Shown here: one piece after another, positions 52,387 to 61,403 of the stretch
Layout: every line of letters starts with the position of its first letter
Numbering within the stretch: position 1 is the stretch's first letter
Notes under the pieces: generated by a model
Database searches by the model: none
What the model saw: only the letters and a program-made list of their open reading frames with translations
Told to the model about the DNA's origin: nothing
NCBI RefSeq assembly: GCF_014649775.1
Contig: NZ_BMTR01000005.1
Span: forward strand, 248,001 to 312,000
Direction: 5' to 3'
DNA from: Streptomyces longisporoflavus
GTDB taxonomy: Bacteria > Actinomycetota > Actinomycetes > Streptomycetales > Streptomycetaceae
DNA: 64,000 bases
Translations under genes and position numbers: made by a program

Positions 52387-54036
52387 TCAGGCGCGGTAGC
52401 CGAGGACCGTCATCATCCCTGCCTCCGAGTGGTAGACGTTGTGGCAGTGGATCATCCACAGGCCCGGGTTGTCGGCCTCGAAGTCCACCGTCAGGGTGCC
52501 GTTCGGCAGGATGACCGCGGTGTCCTTGCGGGGGCCGTCCGCCACGTTCGCCAGGGTGAACGTGTGCCCGTGCAGATGGACCGGGTGCCACATCGCCGTC
52601 GAGTTGGCGAAGACCAGCCGGACGCGCTCACCCGCGCGGACCGGGTGGCGCTGGTCGGGTGAGTAGGGCTTGCGGTCGAAGGCCCAGTCGTACTTCGCCA
52701 TGCCGCCGGTCAGTCGGATCCTGATCGTGCGGTCCGGCTTGCGGGCCCGGAGCGCGACGGACGGGGCCGCCCGCAGCTTGTCCGCCGTCAGAAGGCGGCC
52801 CTTCAGTTCGCGGGGGCGGGCCGAGGGAGCGGGTACCGCGCCGCCGCCCGTGCGCAGGACCGCGAGCGCCGCCGCCTTCTTGCCCTCGGCCGCCGCGGTC
52901 AGCGGGAACGCGCCGTCCTTGGCGGTGACCAGGACGTCATAGCGCTCGCCCATGCCGAGCAGCAGCGCGTCCGTCTTCGCGTGCTCCACGGGGAAGCCGT
53001 CCGTGTGCGTCACCGTCATCTCGTGGCCGCCGAGCGCCACCCGGAAGGCGGTGTCGCCTCCGGCGTTGATGATGCGCAGGCGGATGCGGTCGCCCGGGCG
53101 GGCCTTGAAGGAGGAAGGGGCGTCCGGTGTACGGCCGTTGATCAGATAGTGCGGGTAGGCCACGTCGCCCGCGTCGCCGCCGAGGAGGTCGCTCTTGGCG
53201 CCCATCATCATGCGGGAGGGGCCCTTCGGCGTGTCGCGCCCGCCGTGATCTGTGCCGTTCATGTCATGGTCGCCGCCCATGTCGTGGTCGCCCATGCCCA
53301 TGCCCTTGCTGAGCTCCGCGAGCACGCTGTCCGGTGTCGAGCCGTCGACCCCGTCGACCCAGTCGTCCAGGACGACGACCCACTCCTTGTCGTACTCCAA
53401 GCGCTCCTTGGGGTCCTCGACGATCAGTGGTGCGTACAGACCGCGGTCCTGCTGGGTGCCCGAGTGGGGATGGAACCAGTACGTCCCCGGGTGCGGCACC
53501 GCGAAGCGGTAGGCGAAGTCGGCGCCGGGCTTGATCGCCTGCTGGGTGAGACCGGGGACGCCGTCCATGTCGTTGCGCAGGGCGAGGCCGTGCCAGTGCA
53601 GGGACGTGGCCTCGGGGAGGTGGTTGGCGAGCGTGAGGGCGAGGGTGTCGCCCGCGGTGACGCGGACTTCCCTGCCGGGCAGCTGGTCGCCGTACGCCCA
53701 GCTCCTGACCGTACGGCCGCCGAGGTCGAGCTCGGTCTTCGTGGCCGTCAGCTTCACCTCGCGGACCGAGCCGCTGCCGGCTCGCTTCTTCTCCGCGGCG
53801 GCGACTTCCCTGCCGGACGGGTCGACATAGCCCTCGGGGCTGCTGCCGGTCTTGGAGCCGCTGCCGTGTCCGGCATGGCCGGAGCCGGGACCGGAACCGG
53901 AACAGGCCGTCAGGAGTCCCGAACCGGCGACGGCGGTCGCCGCGCCGAGCAGAGTGCGGCGCGAAGGGGAGCGCAGGGGCTGATCGCGCAGGGTTCGATC
54001 GCGCGGGGTTCGGTTGCGCAGGGTTCGATCGCGCAT
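52387..54036 (-). CDS. Tat-exported multicopper oxidase
   Basis: A 549-residue three-cupredoxin-domain oxidase. All four copper motifs are seen: HWHGLALRND, WFHPHSG, HPVHLHGHTF and HCHNVYHSEAGMM. A Met/His-rich insert (MGMGDHDMGGDHDMNGTDHG) in the middle resembles copper-loading loops of CueO-type cuprous oxidases. The signal has twin Arg at 26-27 and lipobox-like LLTAC, so it may be Tat-exported and lipid-anchored. The first 22 residues are tandem RDRTLR-like repeats (53970-54036). ATG 54036; downstream of the DUF6153 gene. Confidence 0.93.
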   Translation of the reverse strand: MRDRTLRNRTPRDRTLRDQPLRSPSRRTLLGAATAVAGSGLLTACSGSGPGSGHAGHGSGSKTGSSPEGYVDPSGREVAAAEKKRAGSGSVREVKLTATKTELDLGGRTVRSWAYGDQLPGREVRVTAGDTLALTLANHLPEATSLHWHGLALRNDMDGVPGLTQQAIKPGADFAYRFAVPHPGTYWFHPHSGTQQDRGLYAPLIVEDPKERLEYDKEWVVVLDDWVDGVDGSTPDSVLAELSKGMGMGDHDMGGDHDMNGTDHGGRDTPKGPSRMMMGAKSDLLGGDAGDVAYPHYLINGRTPDAPSSFKARPGDRIRLRIINAGGDTAFRVALGGHEMTVTHTDGFPVEHAKTDALLLGMGERYDVLVTAKDGAFPLTAAAEGKKAAALAVLRTGGGAVPAPSARPRELKGRLLTADKLRAAPSVALRARKPDRTIRIRLTGGMAKYDWAFDRKPYSPDQRHPVRAGERVRLVFANSTAMWHPVHLHGHTFTLANVADGPRKDTAVILPNGTLTVDFEADNPGLWMIHCHNVYHSEAGMMTVLGYRA

Positions 54037-54171
54037 GGCTGAGTACACCTCGTCGTGGTGGTGCGTGCAGATGGGCGCATCTGCTGCTTCTGATACACCG
54101 CTCGACGCCCGGAGGTTCCCACCAGGGACCGCACCGGTTCGCGGGCAGCACGAAACAGCCGGTGCGTCGGC

Positions 54172-54702
54172 CTAAATGCGCAGCACCGAGAGGCGGGACA
54201 GGAGTATGCGGGGCGGCGGCGGGTTGGGCCGCAGGCCGTCGAGCGGCCGGGCGAGCGGACGCGCGGCGACGGCGAAGCCGCCGGGCCGCAGCAGGCCCGC
54301 CTTCAGCAGCAGTACGAGGGCGAGCGCGGCGAGGACGGCCAGGCAGACGGAGAGCGGGTCCATGCCGCCCGTTCCGGTGACTCCGCTGTCGACGCTTACG
54401 TCCGCGGACGTAACCATGGGCGCCTGATGGTGGCGGGCGGCCTGTTCGGGCCCGCTCGCGTGGACCGGCGCCCGGCTCGGCGTGCGGCTCGGTGCGAGGC
54501 TCGTGGAGTGCCCGTCCGCCGCCTGGCTCATGGAGTGGCCGTCCGCCGACCGGCTGGTGGAGTGGCTCGACGACGGGTTCGGCGGGTGGCTCGCGGAGTG
54601 CCCTGTCGGGTGGCCCAGCGTATGCATCGTCACGATGCCGAAGAGCAGGGCGGCGAGCAGCAGGAGCTGCCTGCCGTTCGCTGATCTCTTCGTTGCCGCC
54701 AT
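54172..54702 (-). CDS. DUF6153-like membrane protein with His/Ser repeats
   Basis: A 176-residue protein with two hydrophobic helices (about 13-30 and 118-140). The region between them is His/Ser-rich with repeats of the type SRSADGHSMSQAADGHSTS, likely outside the membrane and able to bind metal. It matches the DUF6153 layout; function unknown. ATG 54702. It lies 135 nt upstream of the multicopper oxidase on the same strand, which hints at a copper role. Confidence 0.75.
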   Translation of the reverse strand: MAATKRSANGRQLLLLAALLFGIVTMHTLGHPTGHSASHPPNPSSSHSTSRSADGHSMSQAADGHSTSLAPSRTPSRAPVHASGPEQAARHHQAPMVTSADVSVDSGVTGTGGMDPLSVCLAVLAALALVLLLKAGLLRPGGFAVAARPLARPLDGLRPNPPPPRILLSRLSVLRI

Positions 54703-54772
54703 TGGCGGAACCTTACCCCTGGCGGGTATTCGACGAAGTGCGGCCCCCCGGCACTCCACTGATCATGACCCC

Positions 54773-55531
54773 ATGGCGAATACGGATAAACCGTCACAGA
54801 CCGCGCCAGTCGTCGGGGGGCGTGTCGTGAGCGGCGTCGCGAACGGTGTGGCGAGCGGCGTCGCGAGCGTCGGGCCGGTCACGACCGTCGCGCTCCTGCT
54901 CGCGCTCGGCGCGGTCGCCTACAGCGCGTGGCTCCTCGAAGCCGTTCTCGGGACGCCGCTCTCGCCGGTGAATTCGTACGTCAGTGAACTCGCCGCCCTG
55001 GACCAGCCGTACGGCACGCTCTTCCGTACGACCGACCTGGCCGCCGGGCTGCTGATCCTCGCGGGCGCGGCGGGCGCGCTGCTGTGGCTGCCGCGCCGGT
55101 GGTGGACGGTCGTGGGGTGGGCGGGGCTCGCGCTGTACGGGGCGGCCACCGCGGTCGACTCCCGGCTGCCGATGAGCTGCGCGCCGACCGCCGACGCGCT
55201 CTGCGAGGCCAGGGAGCGGGCGGGGCTCGTGCCCCTGACGCACACGGCGCACGTGGTGAGCAGCAGTGTCGCCGTGACGGGGGCGCTGGTGGGGATGGCG
55301 GCGCTGACGCTCGCGGCGCGGAGGTACGGGACGCTGCCCTCCCTGGTGCGCCCCGCCGGTCTCCTGCTCCTGCTTCTCGAACTGGCGGCCACCGTGTGGA
55401 CGCTGGCCGCCGTCGCCGCGTTCGACGCGGGGTACGGCACGTGGGCGCTGGGGATGGGGCAGCGGCTCCAGGTGCTGTTGATCGCGGGCTGGCTCGGGCT
55501 GCTCGCGAGCGCGCTGGTGCGGCGCGGATGA
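54773..55531 (+). CDS. DUF998 family membrane protein
   Basis: A 252-residue protein with six hydrophobic helices and the DUF998 features SPVNSYVSELAALDQP and LFRTTDLAAGLLI in the first half and MGQRLQVLLIAGWLGLLA at the end. Function unknown. An imperfect repeat (VSGVANGVASGVASV) precedes helix 1. ATG 54773; the alpha/beta hydrolase gene overlaps its stop by 4 nt (ATGA). Confidence 0.83.
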   Translation: MANTDKPSQTAPVVGGRVVSGVANGVASGVASVGPVTTVALLLALGAVAYSAWLLEAVLGTPLSPVNSYVSELAALDQPYGTLFRTTDLAAGLLILAGAAGALLWLPRRWWTVVGWAGLALYGAATAVDSRLPMSCAPTADALCEARERAGLVPLTHTAHVVSSSVAVTGALVGMAALTLAARRYGTLPSLVRPAGLLLLLLELAATVWTLAAVAAFDAGYGTWALGMGQRLQVLLIAGWLGLLASALVRRG

Positions 55532-56346
55532 CGTTCGTACGGCTCGGGGACGGGGGAGTGCCGCACCACGTGCGGGTGACGGGGAGCGGGCCGGTGTGTG
55601 TGCTGAGCGCGGGGCTCGGGCTCGCGTGGTTCGACTGGGACCCGGTGGTGGAGCTCCTCGCCCCGTGGCGGACGGTGGTGCGCTTCGACCGGCCGGGGGC
55701 GGGACTGAGCGGGCACGCGCGCGTGCCGCCCACGCTCGCGGGCGAGGCCGAGCGGATCGCGCGGGTCCTGGACGCGGTGGGCCTCCCCGGCCCGGCCACC
55801 GTGGTCGGCCACTCGCTCGCCGGTTTCCACTGCGAGGCGTTCGCCCGCCTCTTCCCGGCGCGCACGTCGGGCCTGGTCCTTGCCGACTCCAGCGTCGAGG
55901 AACGGCCGGGGGTACGGGTTCCGCGCGGGGTGCGGGTGGGGGCGGCGCGGATGTGCGGGGCGGTCCTGGGCGGGGCCGGGGTGCCGCGGGCGCTGGGGCC
56001 CGTCCTGCGGAGAGCGGCGGTACGGGGGGACGCGGTGCGGGCGGACGCGGTGCGGCGGGTCTACGGGGCGAGTCGCGTGCTGCGGGGTTCGCTCCTGGAG
56101 TACGCGACGTACGGCGACCTGGCGGCCGAACTCGCCGCCCTGCGCCGTGAGTTGCCCCTCCGCGAAGGCCTCCCTGTGACGGTACTCGCGGCGTACTCGC
56201 GCGGCACGACGACCTGGCTCACCCGGCAGCGGAATCTCGCCGCGTCACTCGAAGCGACCTTCCGCGTGGCGAGTCCCTCGGGCCACCTCGTCATGCGGGA
56301 CGCTCCGCGGGCTTTGGCGGAGGCGATTCTCGGCACCGCCCGCTGA
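55528..56346 (+). CDS. Alpha/beta-hydrolase fold protein
   Basis: A 272-residue hydrolase. The nucleophile elbow is GHSLAG (about residue 94), the oxyanion region is in LSAGLGLAWFDW, and the C-terminal SGHLVMRDAPRALAEAI holds the catalytic His. No signal peptide. Translationally coupled to the DUF998 gene, so the two may act together at the membrane, but the substrate is unknown. It converges on the LacI gene. Confidence 0.87.
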   Translation: MTFVRLGDGGVPHHVRVTGSGPVCVLSAGLGLAWFDWDPVVELLAPWRTVVRFDRPGAGLSGHARVPPTLAGEAERIARVLDAVGLPGPATVVGHSLAGFHCEAFARLFPARTSGLVLADSSVEERPGVRVPRGVRVGAARMCGAVLGGAGVPRALGPVLRRAAVRGDAVRADAVRRVYGASRVLRGSLLEYATYGDLAAELAALRRELPLREGLPVTVLAAYSRGTTTWLTRQRNLAASLEATFRVASPSGHLVMRDAPRALAEAILGTAR

Positions 56347-56404
56347 AGCAACCCGCCGGGTCACCGCAGAGCGGCGTACCTCCGGCCCCCCCGGCCCCTC
56401 CGGG

Positions 56405-57475
56405 TCACGAAGAACTGCCGTCCCCCCGGGTCCCCCGGACCCCCCGCACACTGTCCCGAATCACGATATGCGTCCCCAGCAGATGCCTCTCCTGGCCCGA
56501 TCGAGGCGCCCCCGCCAGAGCAAGGCGGACTGCGGTGCGGCCCATTTCCTCCGCGGGGATGTGCACGGTCGTCAGGCCGGGAGTGATGTCCGCGGCCACC
56601 GGGTCGTCGTTGTAGCCGACCACCGAGATGTCCTCGGGGACCCGCAGCCCGTGCTCTCGCAGCGCGATCACCGTGGCCGCCGCCACCCGGTCGTCGCCCG
56701 CGAAGACCGCCGTGAAGTCCGGCCGCCCGTCCGCCTTCCCGAGAAGGTCCATGATCGCCTCGTACCCGTGGTTCTGCCCGAAGCCGATGCCGTGCAGGAT
56801 CGCCTCCTCGCGCGGGACCCCGTGGTCGGCAAGGGCACGCAGGTACCCGGCGACACGGGCCTCGCCCGTGGTGTGGCCGGGCTGGTAGCCGATCAGGGCT
56901 ATCTTGCGGTGGCCCGCCCCCAGCAGATGGCTCGTGATCGCGTATGCGCCCGCCTCGTTGTCGTACTCGACGACGAGCGCGGGCACGTCCGGCGCCGGCG
57001 CGGGCCGCCCGCACAGGACGAGGCGGGAGCCCGCCGCCGCGAGCGCCTCCGCGTACCGCGCCATCCGCTCGCGGTACTCGTCGTCCTCGATCACACCGCC
57101 CACGAGCACCACCGCCTCCGCGGCCTGCTCGCGCATCATCTGGACCAGGGCCAGCTCACGGGCCGGATCGCTGTTCGTCGACGAGACGAGGGTGAGCCGG
57201 CCCCGCTGGGCGGCCTCCATCTCCACGCCCTGCGCCACATGCGCGTAGAAGGAGCTGACCACGTCGAACATCAGCACCGCGATCGTCTTGCGGCCCGCGC
57301 CCGCCAACGCGCGCGCGTGCGCGTTGGCGACGTAGTCGAGGTCCTTGACGGCCCGCAGCACCTTCGCGCGCGACGCCGTCGACGTCGGGTAGTTGCCCGC
57401 GAGGACCCGCGAGACGGTCGCGACCGAGACGCCCGCCCGCGCCGCCACGTCGCGGATGGTGACCCGCTCACCCAC
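56405..57475 (-). CDS. LacI family transcriptional regulator of the sugar ABC operon
   Basis: A 356-residue regulator: N-terminal helix-turn-helix VTIRDVAARAGVSVATVSRVL and hinge (residues 1-60), then a periplasmic-binding-protein-like sugar domain (KTIAVLMFDVVSSFYAH, ISVVGYNDDPVAADITPGL). GTG 57475 follows GAGGAGA at 5 nt. It is the last gene of the permease-permease-binding protein set on the same strand, and the palindromes at 61.3-61.4 kb are its likely operators. Confidence 0.92.
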   Translation of the reverse strand: MGERVTIRDVAARAGVSVATVSRVLAGNYPTSTASRAKVLRAVKDLDYVANAHARALAGAGRKTIAVLMFDVVSSFYAHVAQGVEMEAAQRGRLTLVSSTNSDPARELALVQMMREQAAEAVVLVGGVIEDDEYRERMARYAEALAAAGSRLVLCGRPAPAPDVPALVVEYDNEAGAYAITSHLLGAGHRKIALIGYQPGHTTGEARVAGYLRALADHGVPREEAILHGIGFGQNHGYEAIMDLLGKADGRPDFTAVFAGDDRVAAATVIALREHGLRVPEDISVVGYNDDPVAADITPGLTTVHIPAEEMGRTAVRLALAGAPRSGQERHLLGTHIVIRDSVRGVRGTRGDGSSS

Positions 57476-57609
57476 TGTGTCTCCTCAAGTCCTCGAGTCC
57501 TCAGGTACAAGTAGCAGAATCCGGGGCGGGGTTACCCCCACGGCAGCCTGTCCGCAGCCTGCCCCGGACCATCATCCCGCGCCCGCCGGCATACCGGGCC
57601 CGCCGGGGA

Positions 57610-59262
57610 TCAGTGCGCCGCCTCGTACTCCTTCGCGAACTCCTCGCGCGCCTTCTCGCCGCCCTGCGACTGCCACTTCTTGTAGACGGCGTCCCAGTCG
57701 GACAGCTTCTTGCGGCCCGAGACGATCGCCGTCACACCGTCCTCGATGACCTGCTGCATGGAGGCGCCCTGCCGGTTGTACGTGTCCGACATCAGGCCCC
57801 AGTGGTCGTCGCGGACGAGGTTCGGCACGACCGCCTTCTCCCAGGTGTGCAGCCGCTCGGTGAGGTCGGCGAAGCCGGGGAAGTACAGCGGCTGCGGCGC
57901 GTCCATGAGGTAGGCGAAGGGCAGGTTCGTGCGGTTCTCCACCAGGCCGAGCGAGGTGGGGATCGGGTCGCCGTTCTTGTCGTACTTGAAGTGCGTGCCC
58001 TCGACGCCCGAGTGCATCAGCTCGTACTCCTTGGAGCCGAACGGGGACGCCAGCCAGTCCAGGACCCGCAGCATCAGCTTCACACGGTCCTTGGAGGCCT
58101 TCTTGATGACGGTGTAGCCGAAGCAGCCGCGGTTCTGCTGGTAGACGGGCGTCGCGCCGTCCACCACGTACGGCACGGCGGCGTCGAGGGTGAACTCGTC
58201 CTTGATGCCCTGCGCGTTGGAGATGGCCGCGCCCCAGCCGTCCGTCATGGAGCGGACCGTGCCGTTGTAGAACTGCGTCTTGAGGTCGACCTGGGAGATC
58301 GAGGTGGCGTCGGAGTTGTACGAGCCCGCCTTGCGCATCTTGGACATGTACTCCAGGGCGGCCCTGAACTCGTCGGTCCCGTACATGTCGGTGACCTTGC
58401 CGTTCTTGATCTGCCACTGGTTCGGCGCGCCGTGCCACATCGCGTGGTAGAGGTAGCCGAAGAAGCCGACCGACGAGGCGCCGAGCGCGGACTTCTTGTT
58501 CCGCGACGCCTCGCGCGCCATCGCCTGGAAGTCGGCCGCCGCCATGCCCGGCTTGTAGCCCGCCTTCTCGAAGGCCTCCTTGTTGATGAACATCGCGCCC
58601 TGCACCTTGGCGCGCTCGATCGGCAGGCCGTAGATGCGGCCGGCGACGCGGCCCATGCCCTCCCAGGCGTACGTGGGGATATTGGCGAGGTTCGGGTAGT
58701 CCTTGACGGCGTCCCCGGAGAGGTGGTCCGAGAGGTCCTCGCACCGCGACTTCACGAACTGCGACTCGCGCGGCAGGACGTACCCGCCACCGAAGTTGAT
58801 CATGTCGGGCAGGTCGTCGCCGGACATCAGGGTGGACATCTTGGAGCGGAAGTCCGCGTCCGGCACGACGGAGAACTCGACCTCGACGCCGAGGGCCTCG
58901 TTCATCGCCTGCCAGTACTTGTTCGATCCGACCGGCTTCGGCGGGGTGCCGTAGGTGATGGTCATGACCTTGATCTTCTGCTTGCCGTTGCCCGGCTTCT
59001 CGGCCGTCGCCCGCACCAGCTTCTCCGGGTACTTGGTGAAGCCGGGCTGCACGCCCCCGGCCGTGGGCGCGAGGTCGGGCTTCGGGCCGTCGGCGGGGGT
59101 GTACGTGGGCCAGGGCGCCGCCTTCTTGTTGGCGTTGCTGACCGAACCGCCGCCGCCCGAACCGGTGGAGCAGGCGGTGAGCAGGGAGGGAGCCGCGACC
59201 GCGGCCCCGCCGACGGCTATGGAGCGCAGCAGCGTACGGCGCGACATCGAGGAACCGGACAC
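57610..59262 (-). CDS. Sugar-type ABC transporter solute-binding lipoprotein
   Basis: A 550-residue family 1 extracellular solute-binding protein, of the long LplA/YtcQ class. The signal carries twin Arg (SRRTLLRSIAVGG) and lipobox LLTAC near residue 30. The body includes MTITYGTPPKPVGSNKYW and DLPDMINFGGG, typical of large carbohydrate-binding lipoproteins. Relatives transport oligosaccharides such as aldouronates. GTG 59262 follows AAAGGT. It lies 40 nt after the second permease. Confidence 0.9.
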   Translation of the reverse strand: MSGSSMSRRTLLRSIAVGGAAVAAPSLLTACSTGSGGGGSVSNANKKAAPWPTYTPADGPKPDLAPTAGGVQPGFTKYPEKLVRATAEKPGNGKQKIKVMTITYGTPPKPVGSNKYWQAMNEALGVEVEFSVVPDADFRSKMSTLMSGDDLPDMINFGGGYVLPRESQFVKSRCEDLSDHLSGDAVKDYPNLANIPTYAWEGMGRVAGRIYGLPIERAKVQGAMFINKEAFEKAGYKPGMAAADFQAMAREASRNKKSALGASSVGFFGYLYHAMWHGAPNQWQIKNGKVTDMYGTDEFRAALEYMSKMRKAGSYNSDATSISQVDLKTQFYNGTVRSMTDGWGAAISNAQGIKDEFTLDAAVPYVVDGATPVYQQNRGCFGYTVIKKASKDRVKLMLRVLDWLASPFGSKEYELMHSGVEGTHFKYDKNGDPIPTSLGLVENRTNLPFAYLMDAPQPLYFPGFADLTERLHTWEKAVVPNLVRDDHWGLMSDTYNRQGASMQQVIEDGVTAIVSGRKKLSDWDAVYKKWQSQGGEKAREEFAKEYEAAH

Positions 59263-59302
59263 AGTGACGACCTTTCGGAATTCGGGATGCTGGAGAAGTG
59301 GC

Positions 59303-60253
59303 TCAGCTCTTGATGGCGCCGGTGAGCACGCCCTTGGTGAAGTACTTCTGGAGGAAGGGATAGACGATCAGGATCGGCACGGTGGCGATCACCAGGACGG
59401 CCATCTGCATGGTCTGCGGGGCCGAGACGTTCGCGGCGTCGCTGAGCCCGGTGTCCGCGATCTGCGAGCCGCCCATGACGTACGTACGAAGGACCTGCTG
59501 GAGCGGCCAGTGGTCGGACTCCAGATAGATCGAGGCATGGAACCAGGCGTTCCAGTAGCTCACCGCGTAGAAGAGGCCGACCACCGCGAGGGCCGCCTTG
59601 GAGAGCGGGAGCACGACCCGCCACAGGATCTGCCAGTCGTTCGCGCCGTCGAGCCGCGCCGCCTCGTACAGCTCCTCGGGCACGCCCTGGAAGAAGCCGC
59701 GCAGGACGACCAGGTTGAAGACGTTGATGAGGACGGGGACGATCAGGGCGCTGTAGCTCTCCAGCATTCCCATGCCCTTGACCAGCAGGAACGCCGGGAT
59801 CATGCCGGGCGGGAAGAGGAACGTGAACAGGACGATCAGCAGGATCGGCTTGCCGCCGTACACCTTGGGGCGGCTCAGCGCGTACGCGAGGAACGTGGTG
59901 CACGCGAGTGAGGCGAGGGTGCCGATGATCGTGATGCCGGCGCTGACCCCGAGCGCCTTGGTGACGATGCCGCCCGCGAAGACCTGCTCGTAGGCGCGCA
60001 GGGTGGGGTGCGTGGGCCACAGGACCCAGCCGCCGTTGGCGATGACCTCGCGGTTCGATGCGAACGACGTGGAGACGATGACCAGGAACGGTACGAAGAC
60101 CATGACCAGGATGGTGACGATCGCCAGGGCCTTGGCCGCCCGGGTGACCGGCTTCGGCTTCTCCATCCAGGAGGGGCGCGGGGGGCGTGCGGGGCGTGTG
60201 CGACGCGCAGGCCGTCCGGGGCGTATCGCGGCGGTTTTCGTGCTCGTGCTCAC
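59303..60253 (-). CDS. Carbohydrate ABC transporter permease (LplC/YtcP-like)
   Basis: A 316-residue, six-helix permease with the EAA loop YEAARLDGANDWQILWRVVL that docks the ATPase. No ATPase gene is in the operon, so a shared MsiK-type ATPase is likely, as is usual in Streptomyces sugar importers. GTG 60253 overlaps the upstream permease stop (GTGA). The N-terminus is Arg/Pro-rich. Confidence 0.92.
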   Translation of the reverse strand: MSTSTKTAAIRPGRPARRTRPARPPRPSWMEKPKPVTRAAKALAIVTILVMVFVPFLVIVSTSFASNREVIANGGWVLWPTHPTLRAYEQVFAGGIVTKALGVSAGITIIGTLASLACTTFLAYALSRPKVYGGKPILLIVLFTFLFPPGMIPAFLLVKGMGMLESYSALIVPVLINVFNLVVLRGFFQGVPEELYEAARLDGANDWQILWRVVLPLSKAALAVVGLFYAVSYWNAWFHASIYLESDHWPLQQVLRTYVMGGSQIADTGLSDAANVSAPQTMQMAVLVIATVPILIVYPFLQKYFTKGVLTGAIKS

Positions 60254-61245
60254 TTGTAGACCCCCTGCTCGCCGAGGCGATGGGCGACCTTGTTGGCCGC
60301 GAAGACGAGAATCGCGCCGACCACGCCCTTGAACAGGCCCGCCGCCGCGGCGTATCCGGTGTCGCCGCCGACGATGCCCTGCCAGAAGACGAAGGTGTCG
60401 AGCACCTCTCCTGCCTCGGGGCCCACCGACTGCCGCTGCAACAGCATCTGTTCGAAGCCGACGGAGAGGATGTCGCCGAGCCGCATGATCAGGAGCAGGA
60501 TGACGACCGGGCGGATGGACGGCAGCGTCACGTGCCAGAAGCGGCGCCAGGGGCCCGCCCCGTCGATCGCGGCGGCCTCGTACTGCTGCTCGTCGACCTG
60601 CATCAGCGCGGCGAGGAAGATGATCGTGCCCCAGCCCGCGTCCTTCCAGACGACCTGCGCGACGACGAGCGCCGGGTACGCGTCCGGGTTGCCGATGATG
60701 TCGACGGAGTGCAGACCCGCCTGCCCGAGCACGGAGTTGAGCAGACCGGTGTCGGCGAGCACCTGCTGGAACAGGGCGACGACGATGACCCACGACAGGA
60801 AGTGCGGGAGGTAGACCACGGACTGCACGAAGCGCCGTGTGAGGTCCGAGGTCAGGCTGTGCAGGAGCAGGGCGAGGCCGAGCGGGACCGGGAAGAAGAA
60901 GACCAACTGGAGCACCGCGAGGAAGAGCGTGTTCCAGGTCGCGTGCCAGAAGTCCGGGTCGCCGAACATCCGGTCGAAGTTCTCGAAGCCGACCCAGGGG
61001 CTGGCCCAGAGGCCGTCGAAGGGGACGTACTCCTTGAAGGCGACGGCGTTCCCGATGAACGCGCCGTAGTGGAACACCAGGAAGTACGCGACTCCCGGCA
61101 CCATGAGCAGCAGCAGGACTCGCGAGGAGTGAAACCGCTTCCATCGCTCATCACGCTTGGTTTTGTTGCCATTTGGCCGGTATTCGCGTTCGCCGGGCGG
61201 CTTCACCGCCTCGGTTTCCGTCCGGTCCTTCGTCACCGCTGGCAC
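60250..61245 (-). CDS. Carbohydrate ABC transporter permease (LplB-like)
   Basis: A 331-residue, six-helix permease and first gene of the operon. The EAA loop is YEAAAIDGAGPWRRFWHVTL. GTG 61245 is chosen because GGAGGGG lies 6 nt upstream; a GTG at 61236 is close behind. LacI-like palindromes start 42 nt further upstream. Confidence 0.92.
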   Translation of the reverse strand: MPAVTKDRTETEAVKPPGEREYRPNGNKTKRDERWKRFHSSRVLLLLMVPGVAYFLVFHYGAFIGNAVAFKEYVPFDGLWASPWVGFENFDRMFGDPDFWHATWNTLFLAVLQLVFFFPVPLGLALLLHSLTSDLTRRFVQSVVYLPHFLSWVIVVALFQQVLADTGLLNSVLGQAGLHSVDIIGNPDAYPALVVAQVVWKDAGWGTIIFLAALMQVDEQQYEAAAIDGAGPWRRFWHVTLPSIRPVVILLLIMRLGDILSVGFEQMLLQRQSVGPEAGEVLDTFVFWQGIVGGDTGYAAAAGLFKGVVGAILVFAANKVAHRLGEQGVYK

Positions 61246-61286
61246 GGCAGCCCCTCCGTCGTCGGAACAAGGTGACCGGAATCTAA

Positions 61287-61302
61287 AGCGGTTACTAACG
61301 CT
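61287..61302. promoter_or_regulatory. LacI-like imperfect palindrome before the ABC operon
   Basis: AGCGGTTACTAACGCT has imperfect dyad symmetry (AGCG/CGCT arms) and shares GGTTAC with the perfect site at 61374. It lies 42 nt before the first permease start. Confidence 0.55.
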
Positions 61303-61373
61303 GGTCAACCCCCTTGAGCATGCGATCTCTTGACCGCTGTCCCGACTTCGGCCTAGCCTCCAGGCGCTGTTGG

Positions 61374-61385
61374 GTAACCGGTTAC
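61374..61385. promoter_or_regulatory. LacI-like perfect palindrome before the hydroxyacid dehydrogenase gene
   Basis: GTAACCGGTTAC is a perfect 12-bp dyad with a central CG, the symmetry typical of LacI-family operators, 18 nt before the dehydrogenase GTG. Confidence 0.65.
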
Positions 61386-61403
61386 TACGAGGGATGGTCA
61401 CGC

